A stretch of 12,121 nucleotides of DNA from Collinsella sp. (GTDB lineage Bacteria; Actinomycetota; Coriobacteriia; Coriobacteriales; Coriobacteriaceae). The DNA lies in the NCBI GenBank assembly GCA_031295725.1, contig JAUMNV010000097.1:1-12121 (forward strand), in the 5' to 3' direction. The position numbers and the translations under genes were made by a program. Below are positions 1 to 5,690 of the stretch, in pieces. The first letter of the stretch is position 1; each line of letters starts with the position of its first letter. The notes under the pieces are model-generated. The model saw only the letters and a program-made list of their open reading frames with translations, searched no databases and had not been told where the DNA came from.

Positions 1-7
1 AAACGCC

Positions 8-44
8 AAGGGCGGCGGATCCAATCGGGTCCGCCGCCCTTTTT
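8..44 (+). terminator. Rho-independent terminator of an upstream gene
   Basis: A GC-rich hairpin has arms 8-19 and 30-41 (12 bp, perfect), can be extended inward by a few pairs, and runs directly into a T-tract (40-44). It is oriented for transcripts coming from the left, so it ends a plus-strand gene outside the window. The 64-residue ORF that follows therefore probably has its own promoter or depends on readthrough. Confidence 0.9.
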
Positions 45-94
45 CGTGCGACAATCGATGATGTTGAGCGGATGCGATGCAAGGAGCTATGCAG

Positions 95-289
95 ATGAAA
101 GACGAGAACAAGACGAACGCACCGGCGGCTGAGATAGCGTCCGCCGCACCAAGGCCCGCGCCGAAACCGGCGCCCAAGCCGCGCGACCCCTACATCCGTG
201 CCGAGAACGAGGACGATGACGGCTACGATCCCTACAGCGATCGCCGCCCCGAGCGCGAGCCGCTGTTCGAAGCCGACCCTTGGCGCTAA
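95..289 (+). CDS. Small Pro/Ala-rich acidic hypothetical protein (64 aa)
   Basis: I do not recognise this family. In-frame ATGs occur at 77, 89 and 95. The AAGGAG at 81-86 lies inside the longer reading and is 8 nt from the ATG at 95, which makes 95 the best start (64 aa). The N-terminal 30 residues are Ala/Pro/Lys-rich and low in complexity (an A-P-K-P repeat near 21-29). The C-terminal half is acidic and carries three Asp-Pro-aromatic motifs (DPY at 31-33, DPY at 45-47, DPW at 61-63) around an acidic EDDDG patch. There is no signal peptide, membrane segment or cysteine. The protein is probably disordered, and the repeated aromatic motifs suggest binding to a partner protein, which is inference. 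It sits alone between a terminator and a hairpin repeat. Codon use is GC-rich like the rest of the window, supporting a real gene, but the product is unproven. Confidence 0.6.
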   Translation: MKDENKTNAPAAEIASAAPRPAPKPAPKPRDPYIRAENEDDDGYDPYSDRRPEREPLFEADPWR

Positions 290-313
290 GTGCCACCCAA
301 AAGGCCACCAATA

Positions 314-379
314 AGTTGCGGTGAAATAGGGACTGTTTTGCGGTTTGACCAGCAAAAACAGCCCTATTTCACCGCAACT
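314..379. repeat. Long palindromic repeat, copy 1 (REP/MITE-like)
   Basis: The arms 314-341 and 352-379 form a hairpin: 18 perfect pairs, then a one-base bulge and about nine more pairs, with a 10-base loop. The outer sequence ATAAGTTGCGGTGAAATAG (311-329) recurs exactly at 8936-8954, where it opens a second hairpin. The element starts 25 bases after the stop of the 64-aa ORF. It has no immediate T-tract, so it is not a classical terminator. The arms are conserved and the centres differ between copies, as in dispersed extragenic palindromes. Confidence 0.8.
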
Positions 380-413
380 GCGTTAGGGATTTTTCTACAG
401 GGGGAGGGTAGTC

Positions 414-446
414 AAAAAAGCCCCGTCCCAAATTGACTGCTCGGGG
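414..446 (-). terminator. Orphan minus-strand terminator-like hairpin
   Basis: Read on the minus strand, CCCCG (442-446) and CGGGG (421-425) form a 5-bp stem with a 16-base loop, followed by C and six T's (complement of 414-419). No minus-strand gene is seen upstream of it: the neighbour at 610 is on the plus strand. It could end a small minus-strand RNA or be a leftover of a rearranged region. The stem is short, so confidence is modest. Confidence 0.4.
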
Positions 447-499
447 AGTCGCATTCGAGCTTGGTTGTCCTCTCAGCCACTCGGCATCCTTCGAGCAGT
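436..499 (-). other. Structured stretch, possible minus-strand small RNA or extragenic repeat
   Basis: ACTGCTCG (436-443) and CGAGCAGT (492-499) are perfect 8-bp inverted arms enclosing 48 bases. On the minus strand this closes a hairpin just before the terminator-like stem, and the two stems share bases 442-443, so they compete in part. No promoter or downstream minus-strand gene was found. Short open frames cross it but none has a ribosome-binding site. I have a vague memory of similar sequence recurring in Collinsella genomes, which I could not check. Confidence 0.25.
447..465. repeat. 19-bp direct repeat, left copy (flanks ATPase gene)
   Basis: AGTCGCATTCGAGCTTGGT occurs here and, exactly and in the same orientation, at 2080-2098. 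After a divergent 7-base block, TCAGCC matches again at the same offset (473-478 and 2106-2111). The two copies bracket the AT-rich ATPase gene and its promoter. Confidence 0.75.
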
Positions 500-541
500 A
501 ATAGTGAAAAAACTTGCCTAAGTGTTAATCAAGTCAGACAT

Positions 542-601
542 AATCTTGCTCTCTAATTAATCAAGAATCGCTATAATTTTGATTAGCTAGAGAGCAAGAT
601 T
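542..601 (+). promoter_or_regulatory. Promoter inside a 60-bp palindrome, upstream of the ATPase gene
   Basis: Arms 542-564 and 579-601 are complementary at 21 of 23 positions (mismatches at 556-557), with a 14-base centre (565-578). A perfect TATAAT (572-577) lies in that centre. No good -35 is present at normal spacing; TTGCTC (546-551) would need a 20-bp spacer. Transcription from this -10 would start near 584, so the left arm is upstream of the transcript and the right arm is in a leader of about 26 bases ending at GGAG (602-605). This arrangement suits a protein-bound operator over the promoter. In readthrough RNA from upstream, the full hairpin would form directly before the ribosome-binding site. 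No regulator gene is adjacent, so autoregulation by the ATPase is possible but unproven. Confidence 0.7.
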
Positions 602-609
602 GGAGAATC

Positions 610-1962
610 ATGGCATTCAACGACTTGATCGCCCAGAAAATAAAGGACTTTGAACAGCAGGGGGTTCCGCAGGTCTTTGAGCGAGACCTTGATCTAGGAA
701 ACCCACAGGAGCCAAAGCGCGACAACATCGTAAATGTGATTGTGGGGGCCCGCCGTTGTGGAAAGACGTATCGCCTGTATCAGGAGATGCGGCGGCTTCA
801 GAGCCGGGGCGTCGAGCTTGACCGGATGCTTTACTTCAATTTTGAGGATGAGCGCTTGCGCCCGTATGAGCCATCGCTGCTGGCGGACGTGCTCGACACG
901 TTCTATGCGCTGTATCCTGTTGCTCGAACCGAGGGCGCTTACATTTTCTTTGACGAGATCCAGGAAATCCCCGAATGGGGTGCGTTTCTGCGGCGTGTAG
1001 TCGATACGGAGAAAGCGACCGTCTATGTGACGGGATCTTCTTCTAAGATGCTGTCCTCAGAACTTAAGAGCGAGTTCAGGGGTCGTTCCCTTGTGCGAGA
1101 GCTTTTTCCGTTGAGTTTTTCGGAATACGTTCGATATAAGACGGGGAGCGTTCCCGAGCCAGATGCGACCTTTTCCCCGAGCGATGCAGCGCTGCTTCGA
1201 CATCATCTGATCGGGTATCTTGAACAAGGGGGATTCATCGCGACACTTGAGCAGAGGCCTGCAGACGCGATTCAGCTGCTACAGGAATATGCTTCGCGAA
1301 CGGTCGCCATGGACGTCGTTGAACGTTACGACGTCAAGAACCCTCGCCTGGCATCGCTGTTCTTGACGCGGTGTATGGCATCTTCGGGACGAGAGCTGTC
1401 AGTGAACAAAGTGTACAACGAGTTCAAGAGCAGACAGATACCCGTCAGTCGTAATTCGCTCAGCGACTTACTTGAGTATTATGAGGACGCCTACCTGTTA
1501 TTTTCTGTGCCGGAGTTCACGCGTTCACTGGCAAATAACATGCGGTCTGCGTCTAAGGTCTACGCTGTCGACCCTGCGATGTTTGGAGCATTCTCTCCCG
1601 CATCGGCATTGGACCAGGGCCAGAGGCTCGAGACCGCAGTGTTCAATGCACTAAGAAGAAGGACTCCCGCGGTGAGGACCGGCTCGGTCTGCCGCCTGCT
1701 AATCAAAGAGAAGAGCAAAAGCCATGAGGTGGACTTTGTGGCTGGGGATGCGCTTCTCATGCGGGCTTATAGCCTGATTCAGGTGAGTGCGGATATGGCA
1801 AGTGAGAAAACGCGCGAGCGCGAAATTGCCGCGCTTGATGCCTCGATGGCCCAGTTTGATCTTGGCGAGTCGGCAATCGTTACCATGGATGAACAGACCG
1901 ATATTCCATGCGAGCACGGTGTGGTACACGTTATGCCCGCATGGAAGTGGCTCCTTGCCTAA
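610..1962 (+). CDS. AAA_14/DUF4143-type ATP-binding protein
   Basis: This 450-aa protein matches the architecture of the widespread AAA_14 plus DUF4143 ATPases. The P-loop GARRCGKT is at residues 46-53, the Walker B strand YIFFDE at 111-116, a sensor-like TGSSS at 141-145, and candidate arginine-finger residues in EFRGRS (155-160). A helical middle region contains YLEQGGFI (203-210). The C-terminal part carries RLETAVFNAL (339-348), then EVDFV (373-377) and IQVS (390-393), a layout like the PD-(D/E)XK nuclease fold often predicted for DUF4143. The family is full length but its cellular role is not established; links to stress, toxin or mobile functions are speculation. The start at 610 has GGAG 4 bases upstream. 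The gene looks AT-richer than its neighbours: bases 1021-1080 contain 28 of 60 G/C, against 37 of 60 at 7021-7080. Together with flanking 19-bp direct repeats, this suggests acquisition by transfer. Confidence 0.9.
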   Translation: MAFNDLIAQKIKDFEQQGVPQVFERDLDLGNPQEPKRDNIVNVIVGARRCGKTYRLYQEMRRLQSRGVELDRMLYFNFEDERLRPYEPSLLADVLDTFYALYPVARTEGAYIFFDEIQEIPEWGAFLRRVVDTEKATVYVTGSSSKMLSSELKSEFRGRSLVRELFPLSFSEYVRYKTGSVPEPDATFSPSDAALLRHHLIGYLEQGGFIATLEQRPADAIQLLQEYASRTVAMDVVERYDVKNPRLASLFLTRCMASSGRELSVNKVYNEFKSRQIPVSRNSLSDLLEYYEDAYLLFSVPEFTRSLANNMRSASKVYAVDPAMFGAFSPASALDQGQRLETAVFNALRRRTPAVRTGSVCRLLIKEKSKSHEVDFVAGDALLMRAYSLIQVSADMASEKTREREIAALDASMAQFDLGESAIVTMDEQTDIPCEHGVVHVMPAWKWLLA

Positions 1963-1970
1963 TCATCTAT

Positions 1971-1990
1971 GGTCCTGTGGGGTCAGGACC
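1971..1990. other. Intergenic hairpin between convergent genes
   Basis: GGTCCTG (1971-1977) and CAGGACC (1984-1990) form a perfect 7-bp stem with a 6-base loop, 8 bases after the ATPase stop and 45 bases from the end of the convergent minus-strand gene. It lacks a T-tract on either strand, so it may protect 3' ends or cause weak termination, but it is not a confident terminator. Confidence 0.4.
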
Positions 1991-2035
1991 TCCTGGCTCC
2001 TTCATCACGGTTGGGGAGCACGTTGCTGCGCCAGG

Positions 2036-3532
2036 CTAGTCCTGGGCTTTGATGCTCGGCATCAGAATCTGGGCGAGGTAGTCGCATTCGAGCTTGGTGG
2101 CGGCGTCAGCCTTGCCGTCTTTGCCGACCAGCACGTTCTTGATCTGGCTATAGGTGTAGCGGTTGCCGGTCGTAAGCTCGACAAGCTCAATGGCCGTGTC
2201 CATGGGGTAGGTCGACACGGGGTCTTGCGTGCGTCCGTTGATGGTCTGGGGCACCACGTACGGATAGACGGGGCCGCTGGCGTAGACGGTGTAGCCGTTG
2301 CCTAGGCTGACCGTGCCCAAAACCGTATCGCCGTCGTCGGGCGTAAAGGTCTCGCCATCGCGCACCGCGACGAGCGTCACGAGCGGTGTGTTGGTGTCGC
2401 CGTCCAGATAAATGCACAGCGTGTTGCCGTTCTGCCAGGTTGCGACCTTGCCATACCACTCAACCGGAATATCGAGCTGATACAGGTTCGTCGCCTTGTG
2501 CCGAGCGTCGGCATCGCGGGCGGACTGAGCCTCGCTTGCGCTTACGGCGTTGGCGGCGGCATCGCGGCGCGTAATTGCCGCCTGCTGGAGTATCTTTGCC
2601 GCGGCGGCAGAGCTCGCGCCGCCTTCTTCGGCGTACTTGGCGGCGGCATCGATCTGGTCGTCGGTCACCGTGTCGGCTGAGGGCACCTTAAGCTTAAAGG
2701 TGGCTTGAGCGCGCAGATCCTGCCCGTCATTCTTGACCGTAACCTGGGCCTTGGTGGTCGGGACGGTGTAGATGGTGCCGTCGGCCGCGATGGGGGAGGC
2801 GGCGATGGAGAACGTGTAATCGCCGGGCAGCAGCTTAATGCCGCGACCGTGCTCGTCAACGTAGAGCGTTTCGCTCACGGAAGAACCGTCGGAATCCTGA
2901 CCGCTCACCTGCACGGGAATCTTGGAGCCAGTTGAGCAGTCGAGCCCCGCGGCATGTACGCCAATTTGCACCGACATCATGGTATGGGCGTTTGCGGCAA
3001 CCACGGCGGCCTGCTCTTGCCGGTATCCATTCCAAGCGGCATAGCCTGCGCCGCCGGCGACAAGCGCGACGGCTACGACGCCTGCCACCATCAGGTTGCG
3101 GCGCTTGGGCGACATCTTACGGTGACGAACCTCGGCTTCGCGTGCCGAAGGAACGGACGGTAGGGGAATATCGCCCATGGCGATGGTCTCGTCCACGGCA
3201 GGCGCAGAGCCTAAGCCAGGGAGCTCGCGGGTCAGCGAATCTTCGGCCGGCAAGTTGTCGAGCAAGATGGTTTCCTCGCTCGTGTCGGATCCGGGCTGGT
3301 CGTCGGCCTCGCTTTCGGTGTCTTCGTGATCTGCCTCATCCTCGGCAGGCTCAACGTCGCCTGTATCCTGATCATCGGGCTGCGCCTCGATTTCCGGCTC
3401 ATCCTGCACATCAACGCTCGAATCGTCAAACGCAACATCGTCAAGCGAAATCCGGTCTAGGCTCTCCAGGGCCTCGGCACACGCTTCTGCATCTTGGACC
3501 GCGTCCTCTTGGCCCGTCGTCTCATCTTTCAT
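2036..3532 (-). CDS. Acidic single-pass membrane protein with extracytoplasmic domains, function unknown
   Basis: The start at 3532 follows GGGGGA at a short spacing. The open frame extends further upstream, but that part contains non-coding-looking sequence and a terminator, so the protein is taken as 498 aa. Residues 1-130 are strongly acidic and probably disordered. They hold two similar motifs, EETILLDNLP (86-95) and DETIAMGDIP (114-123). A basic stretch (135-146) precedes a single membrane helix (about 147-167), predicting an inside N-terminus and outside C-terminus. Outside, residues about 185-285 look beta-rich (an Ig- or PEGA-like feel, with LLPGDYTF at 234-241). An alanine-rich helical segment follows (about 290-345) and then a C-terminal domain (about 350-498) with Gly/Tyr-rich strands. 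There is no catalytic motif I recognise. The acidic tail facing the cytoplasm and the folded exterior suggest a surface or envelope sensor or adaptor, which is inference. The last codons contain the right copy of the 19-bp repeat. Confidence 0.85.
   Translation of the reverse strand: MKDETTGQEDAVQDAEACAEALESLDRISLDDVAFDDSSVDVQDEPEIEAQPDDQDTGDVEPAEDEADHEDTESEADDQPGSDTSEETILLDNLPAEDSLTRELPGLGSAPAVDETIAMGDIPLPSVPSAREAEVRHRKMSPKRRNLMVAGVVAVALVAGGAGYAAWNGYRQEQAAVVAANAHTMMSVQIGVHAAGLDCSTGSKIPVQVSGQDSDGSSVSETLYVDEHGRGIKLLPGDYTFSIAASPIAADGTIYTVPTTKAQVTVKNDGQDLRAQATFKLKVPSADTVTDDQIDAAAKYAEEGGASSAAAAKILQQAAITRRDAAANAVSASEAQSARDADARHKATNLYQLDIPVEWYGKVATWQNGNTLCIYLDGDTNTPLVTLVAVRDGETFTPDDGDTVLGTVSLGNGYTVYASGPVYPYVVPQTINGRTQDPVSTYPMDTAIELVELTTGNRYTYSQIKNVLVGKDGKADAATKLECDYLAQILMPSIKAQD
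2080..2098. repeat. 19-bp direct repeat, right copy (inside 3' end of membrane-protein gene)
   Basis: Exact copy of 447-465. On the minus strand it encodes part of the TKLECDY segment near the C-terminus of the 498-aa protein, so this copy is in coding context and the left copy is not. Confidence 0.75.
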
Positions 3533-3614
3533 ATATCCCCCAAGCTCAATATCGGGACAACACTGTACCCAAAAACAGGACCCTATAGAGCCGCCCCATG
3601 ATTTGAAATCCGAT

Positions 3615-3620
3615 TTTATA
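3615..3620 (-). promoter_or_regulatory. Candidate -10 element for the 498-aa membrane protein gene
   Basis: The minus strand reads TATAAA in a locally AT-rich stretch about 83 bases before the start codon at 3532. No convincing -35 was found at 16-18 bp. It lies beyond the terminator of the neighbouring minus-strand operon, as expected for an independent promoter. Confidence 0.3.
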
Positions 3621-3660
3621 TATGCGCATGTTTTTGAATAGATGAATAGAGACGCAACGA

Positions 3661-3701
3661 CAAAAGCCCCCGAAAAGCGAGCGAAACGCTTTCCGGGGGC
3701 T
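3661..3701 (-). terminator. Rho-independent terminator of the TetR-DUF5692 operon
   Basis: Arms 3665-3679 and 3687-3701 pair over 15 positions with one mismatch, around a 7-base loop. On the minus strand the stem is followed by a short T-run (complement of 3662-3665). It lies 68 bases beyond the stop of the minus-strand membrane protein gene. Confidence 0.88.
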
Positions 3702-3768
3702 CTGCGAGGCATTGGATGAAAAACCTGGCGGGCGGGCCTATGCCCAGGCGCCAACAGCGACCAACATG

Positions 3769-4776
3769 TTACTCGGCGTGAGCGTAATCGACCTTGGCGC
3801 GACGAGCGGTGGCCTTCTCCCAATCGCTGGTGCCCTCAAAGACATCCTGCTTGTAGGGATTGCGGCCGAGCTTCTTGGCGCGGTAGGCGATGTAGATGAT
3901 CGCGGCGACGTTGGCGACCAGCGCGGCAATCGAGACCGCGGTGGCGGCGCCGGGGTCGAGCGTGGAGTGGGTCACAAAGATGGACTCCTCCTGGAAGTAG
4001 GGGAACACCTGGGCAAACATGCACCAAATGGCCAGCGTAAAGGCGCGGTTCTGGATCCAGCCGCCCTTGTTCCAGATAAAGGCGGCGACGGTGGGCGCCA
4101 GCAGCAGCGCAAAGCCGCAGAACCAGGAGTGGGTGGGCAGGCAGTTGTAGGTGTAGCAGAAGTTCCAGATATCGTAGGCGATGATGTAGACCCAGGTCAT
4201 ATCGGGCCACAGCATGTCGGTCTGATCCTCGGAGGCGTAGACGCTCCACCAACCGGTCATGCAGAAGATGTTGATGATACCGGCGATGCCGTTGAACACG
4301 TTGTTCCAGCCGGCCAGCTGCGTGGCACCTTCGGAGGTGACCCAGGTGGACTCGCCCAGGACAAAGAAGTGATAGGCGCTCTCGAAGTCGGACACGACGG
4401 CGATCATGATGTTGATGGCGACGATCACAAACGGCCATGCGCGGAACCAATGCGCCTTGCCGATCTTTCCCCACTGGTACTTAATGGCAATGAAGCCCCA
4501 GCAACCGGCGAGCGCCGCGTATACCTTGGCGTAGTGGAACCAGCTGTTCTGGTACACATGGGTGGGGTTGGTGAGCGCCCACTCGGCACCCTGCGAAACG
4601 CCCACGGCGATGGCGACGCAGTAGATGGTCATGGCCAGCGGAGCCACGCCAAAGATGATTGCCGCGCCGAGCTTGGTGCGGCGGCCGACCTCGTTGAGCA
4701 CGATCAGGCCGATAAAGACCATGGCCCAGCCGGCCCAGTGGATAAGGGTATCGCTACCCCAAACATCGAACAGCAT
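3769..4776 (-). CDS. Polytopic membrane protein, DUF5692-like
   Basis: The 335-aa protein has about eight or nine hydrophobic segments (near residues 11-28, 38-60, 84-100, 113-130, 155-178, 193-212, 218-235, 245-262 and 277-298) and a short, charged, probably cytoplasmic C-tail. It is very rich in Trp, Tyr and Phe. A striking polar-aromatic stretch spans 191-221, with Asp192, Asp202, Asn205, Asn211, His216 and three Cys, and might line a cofactor or substrate site. The sequence resembles my memory of DUF5692, a family of unknown function; this was not checked. The start has AAAGGAG six bases upstream. The gene is 63 bases downstream of the TetR gene on the same strand and ends at a strong terminator, so the two form an operon. 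Being encoded with a TetR regulator might suggest transport or drug response, but the divergent oxidoreductase makes a membrane redox or small-molecule role equally plausible. Confidence 0.85.
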   Translation of the reverse strand: MLFDVWGSDTLIHWAGWAMVFIGLIVLNEVGRRTKLGAAIIFGVAPLAMTIYCVAIAVGVSQGAEWALTNPTHVYQNSWFHYAKVYAALAGCWGFIAIKYQWGKIGKAHWFRAWPFVIVAINIMIAVVSDFESAYHFFVLGESTWVTSEGATQLAGWNNVFNGIAGIINIFCMTGWWSVYASEDQTDMLWPDMTWVYIIAYDIWNFCYTYNCLPTHSWFCGFALLLAPTVAAFIWNKGGWIQNRAFTLAIWCMFAQVFPYFQEESIFVTHSTLDPGAATAVSIAALVANVAAIIYIAYRAKKLGRNPYKQDVFEGTSDWEKATARRAKVDYAHAE

Positions 4777-4794
4777 GCTGCTCTCCTTTCACAC

Positions 4795-4822
4795 GCCCGC
4801 GGCCCCTCTTCTGATCGCGGGC
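4795..4822 (-). promoter_or_regulatory. Hairpin between TetR and DUF5692-like genes
   Basis: GCCCGCG (4795-4801) and CGCGGGC (4816-4822) form a 7-bp all-GC stem with a 14-base loop. In the minus-strand mRNA it ends about 5 bases before the ribosome-binding site of the membrane protein gene. It has no T-tract, so it more likely affects RNA stability or translation of the second gene than termination. Confidence 0.4.
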
Positions 4823-4839
4823 AGTTTGGCCAAATGTCG

Positions 4840-5502
4840 TCAGTTCTGGGGCTTGCGCTCCGGATACTTGGCGGTGTAGCCCTCGATGTGGAGCGTCGAG
4901 GCGATGATTTCCTTGACCGTCTCGTCGGGCACATCGGGGTGCGTGCGGATATACATCAAAAGACCCATGATGAGGGTGTAGAACGTCTCGTAGACATGGT
5001 CGATGCGTAGCTCGTGATGGGCGACAAAGTCCACCACGGTGGTGTCGCAGATATACTGCGCCACGCGCTGAACCACGTTGTGCAGAAAGCCGCCGTAGAG
5101 CGCGCCGCTGCTGGAGGTGAGCGTACTCGGCAGCTCGTGGCCGCTGGCGACCAGGCGCTTAAAGAGCGGGGCGACGGTGTCGAGTGCGCCCTCGATATCG
5201 CCGACGGTGCGGTTGGCATTCCACTGCTCGAGCTCGGAGATAAAACCGTCGATTGCCTCGTCCATGACGGCGGTGACGGCGGCGTCCATGTCGGCGAAGT
5301 AGTGGTAGAACAGCGAGCGCGTGCAGCCGGCTCGCTTGGTCACGGCCGATACCGATAGGTGGGACACGCCCAGCTCGGAGCTTACGGTGCGCACGGCATC
5401 GAGGATCTCGCGACGGCGTTCGTCGCCCGTCAAGCGCTTTGCCGTGCTGTCGGGCGCGGGGACGGCGTCGGCCACAGAGGTGTTCGCTGCGTTACTGCTC
5501 AT
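4840..5502 (-). CDS. TetR/AcrR-family transcriptional regulator
   Basis: A typical TetR protein of 220 aa. After a polar 25-residue tail, the DNA-binding domain runs from about 28 to 75, with helix-turn-helix SVSAVTKRAGCTRSLFYHYF (50-69) and the family's hallmark F-Y-H-Y-F. The C-terminal all-helical part (about 80-215) would bind an effector, whose identity cannot be read from sequence. The ATG at 5502 is chosen because AAAGGCGG lies 7 bases upstream; an in-frame ATG at 5520 has no ribosome-binding site. It is the first gene of an operon with the DUF5692-like gene and faces the oxidoreductase gene across about 190 bases that contain two matching palindromes. It is probably an autorepressor that also represses the divergent operon, as usual for this family. 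Confidence 0.93.
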   Translation of the reverse strand: MSSNAANTSVADAVPAPDSTAKRLTGDERRREILDAVRTVSSELGVSHLSVSAVTKRAGCTRSLFYHYFADMDAAVTAVMDEAIDGFISELEQWNANRTVGDIEGALDTVAPLFKRLVASGHELPSTLTSSSGALYGGFLHNVVQRVAQYICDTTVVDFVAHHELRIDHVYETFYTLIMGLLMYIRTHPDVPDETVKEIIASTLHIEGYTAKYPERKPQN

Positions 5503-5561
5503 GTGCTTGCCGCCTTTCATCCGTTTGAGCCTGACCGTTCGCCTAACAGTCTTGAATATTG

Positions 5562-5576
5562 TTGACGGTTCGTCAA
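5562..5576. promoter_or_regulatory. Candidate TetR operator 1
   Basis: TTGACGGTTCGTCAA is a perfect 15-bp palindrome (6-bp arms, 3-base centre) in the divergent intergenic region, 60 bases upstream of the TetR start. It shares the TTGAC-N5-GTCAA pattern with operator 2, and the centres are 23 bp apart. Confidence 0.75.
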
Positions 5577-5584
5577 TACTGTTT

Positions 5585-5599
5585 TTGACACAATGTCAA
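5585..5599. promoter_or_regulatory. Candidate TetR operator 2
   Basis: TTGACACAATGTCAA is a second perfect 15-bp palindrome with the same half-site. The outer flanks of the pair are also mirrored: ATTGTTGAC at 5558-5566 and GTCAACAAT at 5595-5603. The half-sites resemble -35 hexamers (TTGACA) on both strands, so bound repressor could block RNA polymerase in both directions. I could not assign matching -10 elements with confidence. Confidence 0.75.
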
Positions 5600-5690
5600 C
5601 AATAACGGGTGAACGGCGTGGGGGCATGTCGAGCCCGTAAGAAGAGGGGCGCTGCGTGCCTGCCAGGCTGCGGCAAGAGAAGGGACGACT

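Noticed and set aside
436..499. tRNA or TPP riboswitch on the minus strand (acceptor-like 8-bp stem, CTGAGAG motif)
   Set aside because: At 64 bases it is too short, has no anticodon arm or proper T-arm, lacks the other conserved THI-box parts, and no thiamine gene follows.
3533..3823. N-terminal extension of the 498-aa protein to 3823
   Set aside because: It would cross the terminator at 3661-3701 and enter the coding region of the neighbouring gene. The start at 3532 has a ribosome-binding site and begins the acidic tail.
3712..5010. Plus-strand open frame (432 codons) opposite the DUF5692-like and TetR genes
   Set aside because: It starts in a terminator and covers two recognisable minus-strand genes; composition is Gly/Asp/His-rich shadow sequence.
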